Notes under the pieces: model-generated
What the model was told of the DNA's origin: nothing
The model's database searches: none
Seen by the model: the letters and a program-made list of their open reading frames with translations, nothing else
Translations under genes and position numbers: made by a program
In this document: positions 44,743 through 55,421 of the stretch, piece after piece
Numbering within the stretch: the first letter of the stretch is position 1
Layout: each line of letters begins with the position of its first letter
DNA from: Umbelopsis ramanniana AG
Taxonomy: Eukaryota > Mucoromycota > Umbelopsidomycetes > Umbelopsidales > Umbelopsidaceae
Direction: 5' to 3'
Assembly (NCBI RefSeq): GCF_025399195.1
Contig: NW_026252134.1
Span: 1-64,000 of the forward strand
DNA: 64,000 bases

Positions 44743-45788
44743 ATGTTCTTCAAGGCCGCTTCAGTCTTCGCTGTTCTCTCCTTTACAACTCTGGCTCTTG
44801 CTGCCCCATCGGCTCCTTCTCCATTATCTGGTATCCATGGCAAGAAAGGTATCACGGGCATTCGCCAAGGTGGGAACTCAACCAAGTTCTCTGATAAGGC
44901 CACCGTTCCCATTAATTACAATGGTGGACCTATTATGACTGGTACCATTACTGGTAAGTGCGGCGGCGCGATTAGATTATATTCTTAGTGAATTAAATGG
45001 TTTTCGCCTCATCTTCTCTACTGTAGTATATCCTATTTTTTATGGAACCTGGAGCTCCACACAAAAAGACATCGTCAATACTTTTGTCGGCGGTATCAGC
45101 TCCACTGGCTGGTGGAATATTGAAAAGACCTACACCGACGGCAGTGGAAACTCTGTCACCGGTCCAGTAATTACCGGAACGTCTTACGATGATAACTACT
45201 CTCAGGGTACGTCGCTGGATGACAATGCTATTGAGACGATCGTTTCCAATGCCATATCAAAAGGTCTTCCAACCGACGCTAATGGTATCTATGCTGTCTT
45301 AACCGCCGGGGATGTGTCCGAAACATCCGGTTTCTGCAGTCAGTACTGTGGCTGGCACACTTATGGTAAGATTTTCATTTCAAATAATTCATTTCAAATA
45401 ATGCATTAAAGGTGTTGTTTGCTGATTCCTTCATTTAGCTACCATTAATGGAGCCACTATCAAATATCTTTTTGCCGGTCGAGCTGATGCCTGTATCAGC
45501 AGCTGTGTTTCTTCCACAAACCAGCAAGCGTCTCCCAATGGAGACATTCCTGTAGATGGCATGATTTCTGTCCTGGCTCATGAAATTGTCGAAGCAGGTT
45601 CAGACCCTGAGTTGAATGCCTGGACCGATGCTTCTGGCCAAGAGAATGCTGACAAATGTGCTTGGACTTTTGGTACCACCCAAGCCGCCAGCGGTGGTGG
45701 TCAATATAACGTTGTAGCTGGTGGAAAGGAATACTTGATCCAACAAAATTGGTCTGCCGCTGACCAACAATGCGAACAATCTGCCTAA
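44743..45788 (+). CDS. EXORDIUM-like (phosphate-induced protein 1 family) secreted protein
   Basis: Three exons, from MFFKAASVFAVLSFTTLALA (44743) to QQCEQSA-stop (45788); AATAAA follows at 45804. The N-terminus is a clear signal peptide. Family blocks are YNGGPIMTGTITVYPIFYG with TWSSTQK, STGWWNIEKTYTDGSGN, DDNYSQGTSLDDNAIE, LPTDANGIYAVLTAGDVSE, FCSQYCGWHTY, PNGDIPVDGMISVLAHEIVE and ADKCAWTFG. These match the plant Phi_1/EXORDIUM family point by point, including the conserved cysteines and the HE motif. In plants these apoplastic proteins affect growth and brassinosteroid responses; in fungi the role is unknown. A cell-wall or surface role is inferred from secretion. Confidence 0.88.
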
Positions 45789-45863
45789 TTTCATCATCAT
45801 ATGAATAAAAATCATTATTTTATTTATGATCGCCATGTATTCCATATATGCCTTTGGCTATAT

Positions 45864-48800
45864 TTAAAAAACATTCTCTAAGATGGTAGCTTGTTCTTCA
45901 CGATGTCTGTAGGCAATACCAACAGCTGGTGCAGCCAAAGGCTTTCGTCCGACATATTTCAGTGTCTGGCCAGATGGGAGCAGTTTGGATAGTCTGGGAA
46001 GCATAAAACTATATGCTCCTCCGTTTTGGGGCTCCTCTTGGCACCATACATAATCACCAGCATTGTTATATTTGGATAGTTCATTTGCAATTTCGTTTCG
46101 AGGGAAGGGGCATAGTTCCTTTAGATTTGTTATGGATTAGCAATGGCCGATTCAGCGTGAAGTGCGCATCCTGTTGCAACTTACCTCAATTCTAACCAGA
46201 GCCACCTTATTGTTTAGACCCCTGTTTTCTCTTTCCTTAACGAGATCATAGTAAAGTTTACCGGAGACAAATACCACCTTCTCAATACTAACAACGACGG
46301 ATTAGTCAGAATATATCAAGCTTAAGACAGGTATTTTAAAATATTTACCTAGAAGCATCGTTCACTGTCGCATCACCAAGAATGGGTTGGAAATGTGTTC
46401 CAGAGGCCATATCGGATAATGAACTGGTGCACACCTATTTGATGAAGAAAGTAACATAGTAAGCTCATGAGTTTCATGTATACTATATCAATTGAAACTT
46501 ACGGGAGACTTCAGCAATCCCTTGGGGGCTGCTACAATCAATGGCTTTCTGAAGGACCGCTTCATTTGTCTTCGTAGCACGTGGAAGTACTGTGCTGGTG
46601 TAGTGCAGTTGACTACATGCCAGTTAGGGTTGACGACATCCATATCATCATCGAAGGGATCGTCAGAAATCTGATTACATTATAGGAGTTAGACAGACAT
46701 AAAATGGAAGTTTTCATCATTACATAGATCATACCTGTAGGAATCTCTCAATGCGAGAAGTTGAATGCTCAGGACCAGCGCCATCATAGCCATGGGGTAA
46801 GAGCATGGTCAGACCGCTCTGACGAAGCCATTTAGCCTCGCCGCTGGAAACATAAGTATCGATCATGACTTGAGCAGAGTTGAAGAAATCACCAAATTGA
46901 GCTTCCCAAATAGGTAGGATATTGGGAGACTCGATCGATACACCGTATTCAAATCCTAACACAGCCATCTCTGATAACGAACTGTTTGCAACCTATGAGA
47001 TTGAAACGAGTAAGATGGAAGTGCGGAGTGACTACATGAAAAAGGAAACACTGACTAACCTCCAAATGACCAGCTTTTGATGCATCTCCTAGGGTGGTCT
47101 TGAGGTTGTTTAGAGGCACGATGACTTTTTCAGTGTCTTGGTCGACCAACATCTAATGTAGGGAGTTTAATCTTATGTCTTTCAATGTTTGATTCTGATT
47201 ATGTCGCAACTTACCGCGTGACGCTGAGAGAAAGTACCGCGACCAACGTCCTGGCCAGAAATTCTCACATTGTAACCTTCGGCAAGAAGTGTACCAAAAG
47301 CTAGAGATTCAGCCGTGGCCCAGTCAATACCTTTACCAGACTTCAGCTTCTTGAGTCGTGCTTGGATATGGTACTTATCAACACGAGGATGTACGCTGAT
47401 CTGATCTGAGAAACTGACAGATTGCTTGCCAATATCAAGTAGACTATGTTCATCAACTCCTGTGTCCACCCTTGGAAGAGTATTGTAATCGGTAGGATGA
47501 AGCATATTCTTCCAGTTACCCTGCAAATGCTGTTTCTCCGACGGCGTGTAGCCTTCAGCCTCAGACAAGCCTTCTTCCAGTGCTTCATAATAGTCCTTGC
47601 TAACCTTGTCAGCATCCTCATGAGCAGATAAGACTCCTTCGGAGATAAGCTTTTGCTCATACATTTTACCCACAGACTGGCGCGCTCTAATATTATGGTA
47701 CATCAATGGTTGTGTAAATGCAGGTTCGTCTAATTCGTTGTGACCCCATCGTCGGTAAGTGATAAGATCAAGGATGATGTCTTTTCTGAACTTGTCCCGA
47801 TATTCAAATACAAGGTCCATAGCACGCGAGACGTCTTCAGGGAAGTCACCATTGACGTGAATGACAGGAGCATTGATCATCTTGGCAATGTCAGAGCAAT
47901 AGACGGTAGAACGAGAGTTCTGAGCTGGTGTAGTATATCCGATTTGGTTATTGACAACAATATGAATGCATCCACCAGAAGAATAGTGAGGTAGATTCGA
48001 TAGTCCAAGAGTCTCCATAACAACGCCTTGGCCAGTGAATGCCTATCATAACATCATACAATAATTAGAAAAATTTGATTCGCTGTATACTGTTCAAAAA
48101 TACTACTCACCGCATCTCCGTGAAGTTGGACACCAAGAACGCGATCCCCTAGCGCACAAGACTTATCCTCCATGTCCATAAGGTTCATTTGCTTGGCACG
48201 AGATTTGCCCATAACAACGGGATTGACAGCTTCAAGATGAGATGGGTTATGTAATAAGGAGACTTGCACTTGCTTTCCTTGGTAGTCTAAAGTAGGACTG
48301 TTGGCCAAATGCGACAAGACATCACCGCTGCCAACGGTGTTGGCAGGAAGTTCAGAGTTGCCTTTCAGTTTGTGGAATAGAGCTTGTGGTGGGTACTGTA
48401 ATAAATCTGTCAACAGATTCAGTCTACCACGATGAGGCATTCCAACAACGATATTCTTCAGGCCAGCTGCATCGTACAAATATGGTGAAAGTTAGTTAAT
48501 CAAGAGGGGGGTGCGGCGTAGGTATCAATGGAAGAAAGTTTAACCTTTGGCGGATATCTCAAAAAGCCTGTCCAGAGCCACCATCATGCTTTCAGCACCT
48601 TCCAAACCATACCTCTTGACATTAGGGAATTTTTTGGCCATGAAGTGATCAAATGTCTGCAACACGGCGTGCGATGTTAGACGATGATATTACGAAAGTT
48701 GCAATGAGCTGTAAGGAAATTTACCTCTGACTTATTAACCAAATCGTAGATCCTCTTTTTTTGGTCTGTAGACAGCGTCGGTTTGTTCCATGATTCAACA

Positions 48801-49568
48801 GCGTAATACCACCATCTCCGTTCGCTTGCACTCTATTGTAGTCATGTATGATTTAGGATTTTCACATAGTACAAAGCACTCCATATTTGAACCATTACAC
48901 TCACTGGAATATGCATGAACTCATACGCAATACGTCCGCAATAGGTAGATTGAAGGTGATGCAAGATAGTATCAAATGTAGCTTCTTCTTTTGACGATTT
49001 ATCATGTTTGCTCTGGTTGACATGTAGGATGCCTATGGAAAATTTTATGGTGATCAGTGTGAGTGACAGACTCCGATATTTTGACACTTGGAAAAATATG
49101 AAACAAGCCATACCAGCCAAGTTATACGACTTGTGAGGATCCGTTAGCCCATAACGCTCAGGGTTCAACGCCAGTATCTCCCTAATCAGAAGCAGTATTC
49201 AGTATAGCCGATTCACTCATTCCTTGCGCTGATCTTCTCTTCACTTACTCTCTTTGCATGATATCTAAAGGATCCAAGTTGGCTCCTCTATGACCATGGG
49301 TACGATAAGCTTGAACAAACCTCAGTAGACCTCCGTTGTCCATTCTGTTGGCAAGTTCCTCTGCATCATCTATAGGAAGGAGAAACGCGTCATTACTACC
49401 TGATAGGTTTGAATTTAAGTAGTTTATGTACTCACAGTCCGGTAACTGATATTCCTTGCGAACACGATATCCATATACGCCGTCGTCATGGTATGAGCGA
49501 GATAGAACAACAGGCAGCCTGCTAGTCAAAGCTCGCCTGGCCGAGATAAGCTTGATCAAGGTAGACAT
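45864..49568 (-). CDS. 2-oxoadipate dehydrogenase E1 (DHTKD1-type), mitochondrial
   Basis: Leftward gene with about ten introns, from [20 protein letters not shown] (49568) to EENVF-type end [12 protein letters not shown] (45864). The N-terminus is rich in Arg/Ser with no acid, a mitochondrial presequence. [15 protein letters not shown] follows at once, which is the DHTKD1 pattern; the longer OGDH N-terminus is absent. Other blocks are [117 protein letters not shown] and [20 protein letters not shown]. The C-terminus is [18 protein letters not shown]. It is a thiamine-diphosphate enzyme that oxidises 2-oxoadipate from lysine and tryptophan breakdown, working with E2 and E3 of the OGDH complex. 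OGDH itself is less likely. Confidence 0.88.
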
Positions 49569-50253
49569 GATTTCTAAACAAAAGAGAGTGGCGGCCGACA
49601 ATTTTATAGCAGGAGTCAAGTTTCCCACGGCTGTCAGCGAATCAGGTGACACCGTCCCAGCAGCTGTTAGACGGATAGAGCTTTTAGTTAAAGAACGAAT
49701 CCCAAGGTACAGAATATTGACGATGGTTCTTAGCAGTTAACATGCTTTTACTTCTACTGATGTTGTCCTTTGTTGTCAGTAGTTCTTTCAAAGTAAATTT
49801 AATCGTCCAACGCTGGGTTTAATTTCAGTCCACATTGGCTGTACCTGCCAAACTCCACTCGCGCGCTCTCGGCTCATAACTCCCACGAGTATCTATCATA
49901 TTTTGTCAAGTCATAATGAGTAATTTGGGTTTAGAGCTTGCAGTCTTATGTGATATTCGCTTTCAAGTTTGTCTCAGTCTTGTCAGTCTTAGTTTAAAGG
50001 TGCATATTGCGCCTGTACAGTAGCTTTGTAACCCTTGAATCCAATGATGTTTCACTCTGTCTGACTACATTAAATGGCGTGCCTGAATAGTACGCTGGTC
50101 AGACTACCTCGAACCAAGGAGCGGCGGTGATATCGATGGTAACTTTTTTTGTGGCTGATATTTTGGCGGAAACAGAAGCTCGAGACGGGAGTGCCACGCA
50201 GCCAAGCGGAATTCAAGACTTTGACTGTGCTTTTTACAGCGTCGACTCTAAAC
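49569..50253. promoter_or_regulatory. Divergent promoter, DHTKD1-type / ankyrin gene
   Basis: Contains the promoters of both genes. A possible 5'-untranslated intron of the ankyrin gene runs from GGTAAC near 50138 to TTTTTACAG near 50239, just upstream of the ATG. Confidence 0.4.
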
Positions 50254-51660
50254 ATGGACTATACCAATGGGACTGACGACTCTACTATCACAGGCAAGCG
50301 AACAGCAGACGATGCTGAGCTCACCAGTGACCAAATCTCTAAGCGTGCCTTAAGTGATTATGCGCAAATGAGCTCTGGATTAGCAAAGCTTAAATCTGAT
50401 CCCGACAATAGCATCTGGCAAGACTTAAGTCTGGATTCCATCAACATGAAGCGCTTATACCAATATATTAAGCAGTCAGGAGCACTTGACATCCAGGATA
50501 AAAACGGATACGGAATACTCTACCTTGCCGCCAAAAACAAAAGCATCGAAGCTCTGCGCATATTAGTGTTACAGCCAAGCATTGAAGTTAATGTCATTAA
50601 TGGTCCTCATAACGAGACGCCACTGCACGCAGCAGCTCAAAGCGACAATTCAGATGCGGTAGAACTCTTGTTAGATAACGATGCTCTGGTAGATATTCCA
50701 GACGAGCTGGGTCATACACCTTTGTACGACGCGACCTTTGCGAAATCCATCGAGTCAATGAAGTTGCTACTTAATGCCGGTGCTCGATGTGATACCGTCG
50801 ACAGTCAAGGAAATAGTCTACTACATATCGCTGTTTCCCAAGACTTTAGCGATGGTATAGATCTCTTAGTAAAGCATGGATGTGACGTTAATATCACCAA
50901 CGCCTCAGGGATATCGCCACTCGCAAACTCGATTCAACTCAATTTTCCCAAGGCAACGAAAAAGTTACTGTCGGTCGGTGCAGATCCAAACTCTCGAGCG
51001 AAATATAATAGATCTATGCTTCACCATGCCGTCACATGGAACAGACTGGATGCTGTGATTGCTCTTTTGGAAGCTGGGTGCGATCTGAATGTCGTGAATG
51101 TCATGGATGAGACCCCACTGTTAGTCGCCGTTCAACAACGCAAAATTGACATTGTGCAACGTTTGGTTGAAGCTGGAGCTGATCCACACATTGGAGCTGG
51201 AGGTGTTTGGCAAAGCACTAATCTCCCTTTACTCTACAGTGCCAATCATGGGTATGCTGAAATGTGCGACATATTGGTAACTGACAAAACATCGGAATTT
51301 CTCATCAAATTTGCAGCTGAACTCGGACAACGTTCTGCAAATTCCCCTTACACAACACACGTATTGGTGAATAAATTGAAGGCAAGAAAGGGAACAGAGA
51401 GTACCAAAGAAGGAGAAGACGGACAGACTGCGAATGGAGAGAAGGATGATACGAATGCCAATGATGGTGAATCCACCAAGCCCTCCGACTTAGATTTCGA
51501 TGCTCTCATTAATGCAGCAGAGGACGTTGCATCAGAAAATATTAAGACTGGATCGCAAAAGAGTATGCCTCAGGACATACAATCAATATCAACCGAGGCA
51601 GATGATTTACAGCAAGGGACTTTCGATATGATAGATGGAGATTTTTCAAATGTGTTCTAA
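50254..51660 (+). CDS. Ankyrin-repeat protein
   Basis: Single-exon gene, 468 residues, starting MDYTNGTDDSTITGKR. Eight or so ankyrin repeats span residues 90-350, for example ETPLHAAAQSDNSDAVELLL, LGHTPLYDATFAKSIESMKL, NSLLHIAVSQDFSDGIDLLV and MLHHAVTWNRLDAVIALLEA. The N-terminal KRTADDAEL may be a nuclear localisation signal. The C-terminal 100 residues are acidic and Ser/Thr/Asp-rich, probably disordered. Ankyrin repeats bind other proteins; no catalytic domain is present, so it is probably an adaptor. The partner is unknown. The coding region has no intron, unlike most genes here. Confidence 0.88.
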   Translation: MDYTNGTDDSTITGKRTADDAELTSDQISKRALSDYAQMSSGLAKLKSDPDNSIWQDLSLDSINMKRLYQYIKQSGALDIQDKNGYGILYLAAKNKSIEALRILVLQPSIEVNVINGPHNETPLHAAAQSDNSDAVELLLDNDALVDIPDELGHTPLYDATFAKSIESMKLLLNAGARCDTVDSQGNSLLHIAVSQDFSDGIDLLVKHGCDVNITNASGISPLANSIQLNFPKATKKLLSVGADPNSRAKYNRSMLHHAVTWNRLDAVIALLEAGCDLNVVNVMDETPLLVAVQQRKIDIVQRLVEAGADPHIGAGGVWQSTNLPLLYSANHGYAEMCDILVTDKTSEFLIKFAAELGQRSANSPYTTHVLVNKLKARKGTESTKEGEDGQTANGEKDDTNANDGESTKPSDLDFDALINAAEDVASENIKTGSQKSMPQDIQSISTEADDLQQGTFDMIDGDFSNVF

Positions 51661-51882
51661 AGGCTCGCTAGAGTCCATTGTAATTCTGCTCACACATATT
51701 TTTCCACCACTCCTATATAATATATAAATGTATAAAATGCCTTCACCCACTCTATCCCACTTAAAAAAGAAAAAGGCAATGCGAATGATATTCATTGAAA
51801 TGATCAATTTTTGATTTTATTACACGCAGATAATACTCTGCAGCAATAAATGGCGTATTTTTGGTTGATGCTGTGAAATTGT

Positions 51883-52464
51883 TTAGATCTCAGCCATTTC
51901 GCGAAGACGACGAACGGCAGAGCGAACAGTGACAGCAGCAGTGGTAGAAACTTGCCAGGCACCTCCGGCCATGACCTTCTTGCAGCCCTTGCATTCCCAG
52001 ATACCGACAGCGGTACGCTTGACAGCGTCCTAGGAGAATGATCACATATTAGTTCATTTGTTTCAATGAAACGGGTCAATACGATGGTCGACGTGTCCTA
52101 CCTTGCCGCAGAAAGTGCAAGTGTACTTGGCGTGCTGTGTGATTTCCATCTTCTTAACCTGCTTACGCAGAGAAGCACCATAACGAGTGCCGTACTTTCC
52201 GGTGACTCCGACTATGAATTGCAACCAACGATTTAATATGTGTTGCTGAGAAAGTGTATGTTGACGCATGTTTCCAATGACCTACCCTTCTTTGTGCGCT
52301 TGGCCTGTTATAACAATTCGAAATTCAATGTAGTTGGAAAATGTTGCACATTGGTCGAAAATTTTTTAAGGAGATCGAGGATTAAAGGATTGATGGATCA
52401 AATAATGTTAGAATGGATGCTCGATTGATGGATGGATGTCATCGATGAACGGGTACCGTACCAT
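51883..52464 (-). CDS. RPL43: 60S ribosomal protein eL43 (L37a)
   Basis: Four exons, 52464-52462 (ATG only), 52304-52286, 52211-52102 and 52029-51883, giving 92 residues, the standard eL43 length. The protein begins [20 protein letters not shown]. The zinc ribbon cysteines are at 39, 42, 57 and 60 (CTFCGK, CKGCKK). It ends [14 protein letters not shown]. The protein is a zinc-binding component of the large ribosomal subunit. The start codon is inferred. An ATG directly before a GTACGG donor gives the exact conserved N-terminus, and it lies at the same distance from the shared promoter motif as in the L35 gene. An alternative ATG near 52595 would add extra residues and is less likely. Confidence 0.92.
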
Positions 52465-53164
52465 ATCTACAGAGATAGAATAAAAGAGGGAGATATAGAT
52501 TTCGCCTTGCCATAGCCTAAAATGGCTGCTCGCTGAGCTAAGGAATTTCTGTGATGTCAGCATTGGCGGAGATTTCCTACTTTTGCCATTGAATAATCAG
52601 TAAGGCAAACGCAATGCCAACCAGCTTACCACATTCTCCTGCTGGCCACCTTGAGCAAAATAGGTATTGATCATCCGATTTCACAGGAACGGTTAAAGAC
52701 TGAAAAGAAAACGTATCAACTTCCATAGATTCTTGTGTCAACCCAGGATATTGACCGACTTTTTGTGAAAATAAAAATTTTCAGTATGGGTGAAATGCCT
52801 GTAGCAAAATAATTCAAGCTATCAGTCTCGAGCTTTACAATTAAAACATCTTTCCATTTTCTTCGAGAGCATTGAGCAAAAGCTGTGCAGTATATGCTCC
52901 TCATATCCAATCGTGTCAGATCCTCCCATAAACCCGGGTGAACTGGATTTGACATGTCTTTGGAAAAAAAAAAAAACTCAATTTTTACATATATATTCCA
53001 AGTAGGCAGACTCCGCTTTTGTTCGCATCGAGATTGCTAATCGAGGACAGCAGAATACCCATTTGGCATTCTGATCACTGTTCATACCGATAAGCACATA
53101 CTAGTATTTCTGACACAAGTCTTTGCTTGTCTACTGATTTCCAAGTTCAGTTGCTTGATACTCC
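52465..53164. promoter_or_regulatory. Divergent promoter, eL43 / Kelch-BTB
   Basis: Contains the eL43 ribosomal-protein promoter motif (52511-52560, minus strand) and, on the right, the Kelch-BTB promoter. Short frames here have no support. Confidence 0.5.
52511..52560 (-). promoter_or_regulatory. Three-part ribosomal-protein promoter motif (eL43)
   Basis: On the minus strand: CTGACATCAC (52560-52551), 11 nt, AGCTCAGCG (52539-52531), 5 nt, CCATTTTAGGCTATG (52525-52511). The last element ends 46 bp before the start codon. The L35 gene has the same three elements in the same order. Confidence 0.7.
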
Positions 53165-54925
53165 ATGGTCTGGTCTTCGGTCAATGCTAGAGCAAATCAT
53201 GGGTCACCAAGGTTAGCTTCAGTGTCTAATGGCCATAACGGATCTTCACCACCGGCACAGCCAGCACCAATAGTAACGAAAAAGTACGCACAACCATTCC
53301 GAGCCACGGGAGATACATTGGCATGCCTAGTTGGTGCATCCATGACTGTGGTTGGACAGTCCGTTTTGGTCTTTGGCGGATTCCACCAGTACACCGACGA
53401 TGTTTATAACGACTTGTACCAGCTAACTGTACATAACGGGCGATACAAATGGACCAACTTGCTTTATATAAAGGGAAATCGGCCCTCAAAACGAAACGAC
53501 CACTCAGCTGCGCTTTGGCAAGGGAATAAACTGGTCATTTTCGGAGGCTCAAGCGACGACGAAGTCTATTGCAACGACGTATCTGTACTTGACCTCACGA
53601 CAATGACCTGGCATCAACCTGAAATTCATGGGCAGCTGCCTATGGGACGTATGAAACACTCTTCAACTATTCATAATGACAAACTTTACATCAGCGGCGG
53701 TAAGCTTTCTGGCAGCCACTTTAGCGACACCATTGACATTCTGGATCTCAAAAAATGGGTCTGGTTACCAAGTATACCATTTGTGAGAAGGTGCCAACAT
53801 ATCACCTTCTTCCATCGCAATCGTCTATATCTCTACGGTGGTCTAGCGGAAAAAATGGACCGTTCCCACAATATTTCCTTTATTAATTTTGACACATATC
53901 AAGTCACAGAATTACAAGTCAATGCTCCCGAAACACCATCCCTTGCTGGACAGCATTTTGCCCAAGTGTGTGGAGATGATCTCGTGGTTGTAGTCACCAA
54001 TCCTATCAAGCAAGTCGTATCCGAATCCACCGCAGGCGTATGGAGTTTAGATTTGACGTCCATGACTTGGCGCAGGAGAGGTGGAGGAGCCCGATTTGAT
54101 GCTGGACAATGGTATTACTTTGCCATGGCAGAGCACGATACATCGTTTTATCTATTTGGGACCAGTGAAGAAGAATCAGAAGAGTACTATTCGCAAGTCC
54201 TCAAAGTGGATCTTCAAGAGCATGGCATCTACGCAGTACCTCCTCCGCAAATGGGCTCTGACCTCGTACAGATGCTAACATCCGATGCCGGTCGACAACT
54301 GGCAGATTTTTACATAATTTCTGGACAAGATCAAACACCACCTATTCATGTCCATCGCTTAATCCTATTGGCGCGGTGGCCTCACTTTGAAAACCTCATT
54401 CAATCCGGTATGGCTGAATCCGTCTCCATGCACTTAAGGATTCCAGAATCCTACGACGTCGTCCATGCTTTTGTCACTTTTCTGTACGCAGACTCTATTG
54501 ATCAGTTTGACATTGATCTAGTTAGCGACCTGCTCGTTATAGCCAACATATATCTATTGCCACGATTACTTGCCCTCTGCGCTCGCCGAATGCATGCTCA
54601 TATGGATATAGGTAATGTTAGCAAGATATATCATTGTGCTGGCGTTGCTTCCCAGCGTGGACTTCAGCAGACTGCTCTGAATTATATGTTTGAACATTAT
54701 GGAGACGTATCAAGGACAATTGGTTTCCGGAATCTCCCAAAGGAGGTGCTGCTTGATTTTTGGGATCATACCCCAAGCAATGCCATTATCACCACAAAAG
54801 ATATGATGCAAGTTGACCGAATAGAAGGAACAGAAGATACAGCTCCAACCAATTATCCAGGGGGTGGCGAAGAAGAAGACGATGAGGATGAAGAACAGGA
54901 TGACGACGACGAAATCGTAAACTGA
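53165..54925 (+). CDS. Kelch-repeat BTB-domain protein
   Basis: Single-exon gene, 586 residues, starting MVWSSVNARANHGSPRL. Kelch blades occupy residues 55-360 (SVLVFGGFHQYTDDVYNDLY, KRNDHSAALWQGNKLVIFGG, MGRMKHSSTIHNDKLYISGG, NRLYLYGGLAEK). A BTB/POZ domain follows at about residues 375-500 (DFYIISGQ, HVHRLILLARWPHFENLIQ, VVHAFVTFLYADSI), then a BACK-like helical region. The C-terminus is a pure Asp/Glu run. Propeller first and BTB last is the order seen in fungal and amoebal Kelch-BTB proteins, the reverse of animal KLHL proteins. Such proteins may be substrate adaptors for Cullin-3 ligases, which the COP9 signalosome (subunit 3 is also in this window) regulates. That role is inference. Confidence 0.9.
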   Translation: MVWSSVNARANHGSPRLASVSNGHNGSSPPAQPAPIVTKKYAQPFRATGDTLACLVGASMTVVGQSVLVFGGFHQYTDDVYNDLYQLTVHNGRYKWTNLLYIKGNRPSKRNDHSAALWQGNKLVIFGGSSDDEVYCNDVSVLDLTTMTWHQPEIHGQLPMGRMKHSSTIHNDKLYISGGKLSGSHFSDTIDILDLKKWVWLPSIPFVRRCQHITFFHRNRLYLYGGLAEKMDRSHNISFINFDTYQVTELQVNAPETPSLAGQHFAQVCGDDLVVVVTNPIKQVVSESTAGVWSLDLTSMTWRRRGGGARFDAGQWYYFAMAEHDTSFYLFGTSEEESEEYYSQVLKVDLQEHGIYAVPPPQMGSDLVQMLTSDAGRQLADFYIISGQDQTPPIHVHRLILLARWPHFENLIQSGMAESVSMHLRIPESYDVVHAFVTFLYADSIDQFDIDLVSDLLVIANIYLLPRLLALCARRMHAHMDIGNVSKIYHCAGVASQRGLQQTALNYMFEHYGDVSRTIGFRNLPKEVLLDFWDHTPSNAIITTKDMMQVDRIEGTEDTAPTNYPGGGEEEDDEDEEQDDDDEIVN

Positions 54926-55421
54926 CAAACTCACCTTTAGCAACACCTACACTCAAAAATCAGTTACTGCTGCTCAACGAAATACGTGCTGTCATGAACC
55001 AAAATTAAAAAATGTGTTTTACGCACCACTTCATCAGTCTTTCACTGAATTACAGTAAAATCATAATATTCATCATTTGGCAAGACAAAGTTGTCTCATT
55101 AAAGCTCACTATTTTGACTATCATTGTGGTTTGAGCGTGTGGATAAATGCACGGAACGTTTTCGCTACATTTATAGTAGTTATTTTACAATTTGTATCAA
55201 AGGTATACAGAATTACAGTGTTTAATTGGAATTTTATGTAGTGTATGGCCACGCGAAAAGTATTGTTGAGTATTATACTACCTTTTTCTTCCCTGCAATT
55301 TCGATGAAAAATTTTAGCTATCGGAAAATGCTGACATCACCCGTATCTCAAGCTCAGCGGTCATCCATTTTAGGCTATGCCTTGGTGAACGATTGAACGT
55401 CCTCTTTTCACATTAAGCCAA
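54926..55421. promoter_or_regulatory. Gap between Kelch-BTB and L35 genes
   Basis: 3' end of the Kelch-BTB gene on the left; the L35 promoter with the three-part motif on the right. No open frame is worth reporting. Confidence 0.5.
55331..55379 (+). promoter_or_regulatory. Three-part ribosomal-protein promoter motif (uL29/L35)
   Basis: CTGACATCAC (55331-55340), 10 nt, AGCTCAGCG (55351-55359), 5 nt, CCATTTTAGGCTATG (55365-55379). The last element ends 42 bp before the ATG at 55422. Confidence 0.7.

Noticed and set aside
45864..49568. Assignment as the general 2-oxoglutarate dehydrogenase E1
   Set aside because: The N- and C-terminal patterns fit DHTKD1 better, and the extended OGDH N-terminal region is missing.
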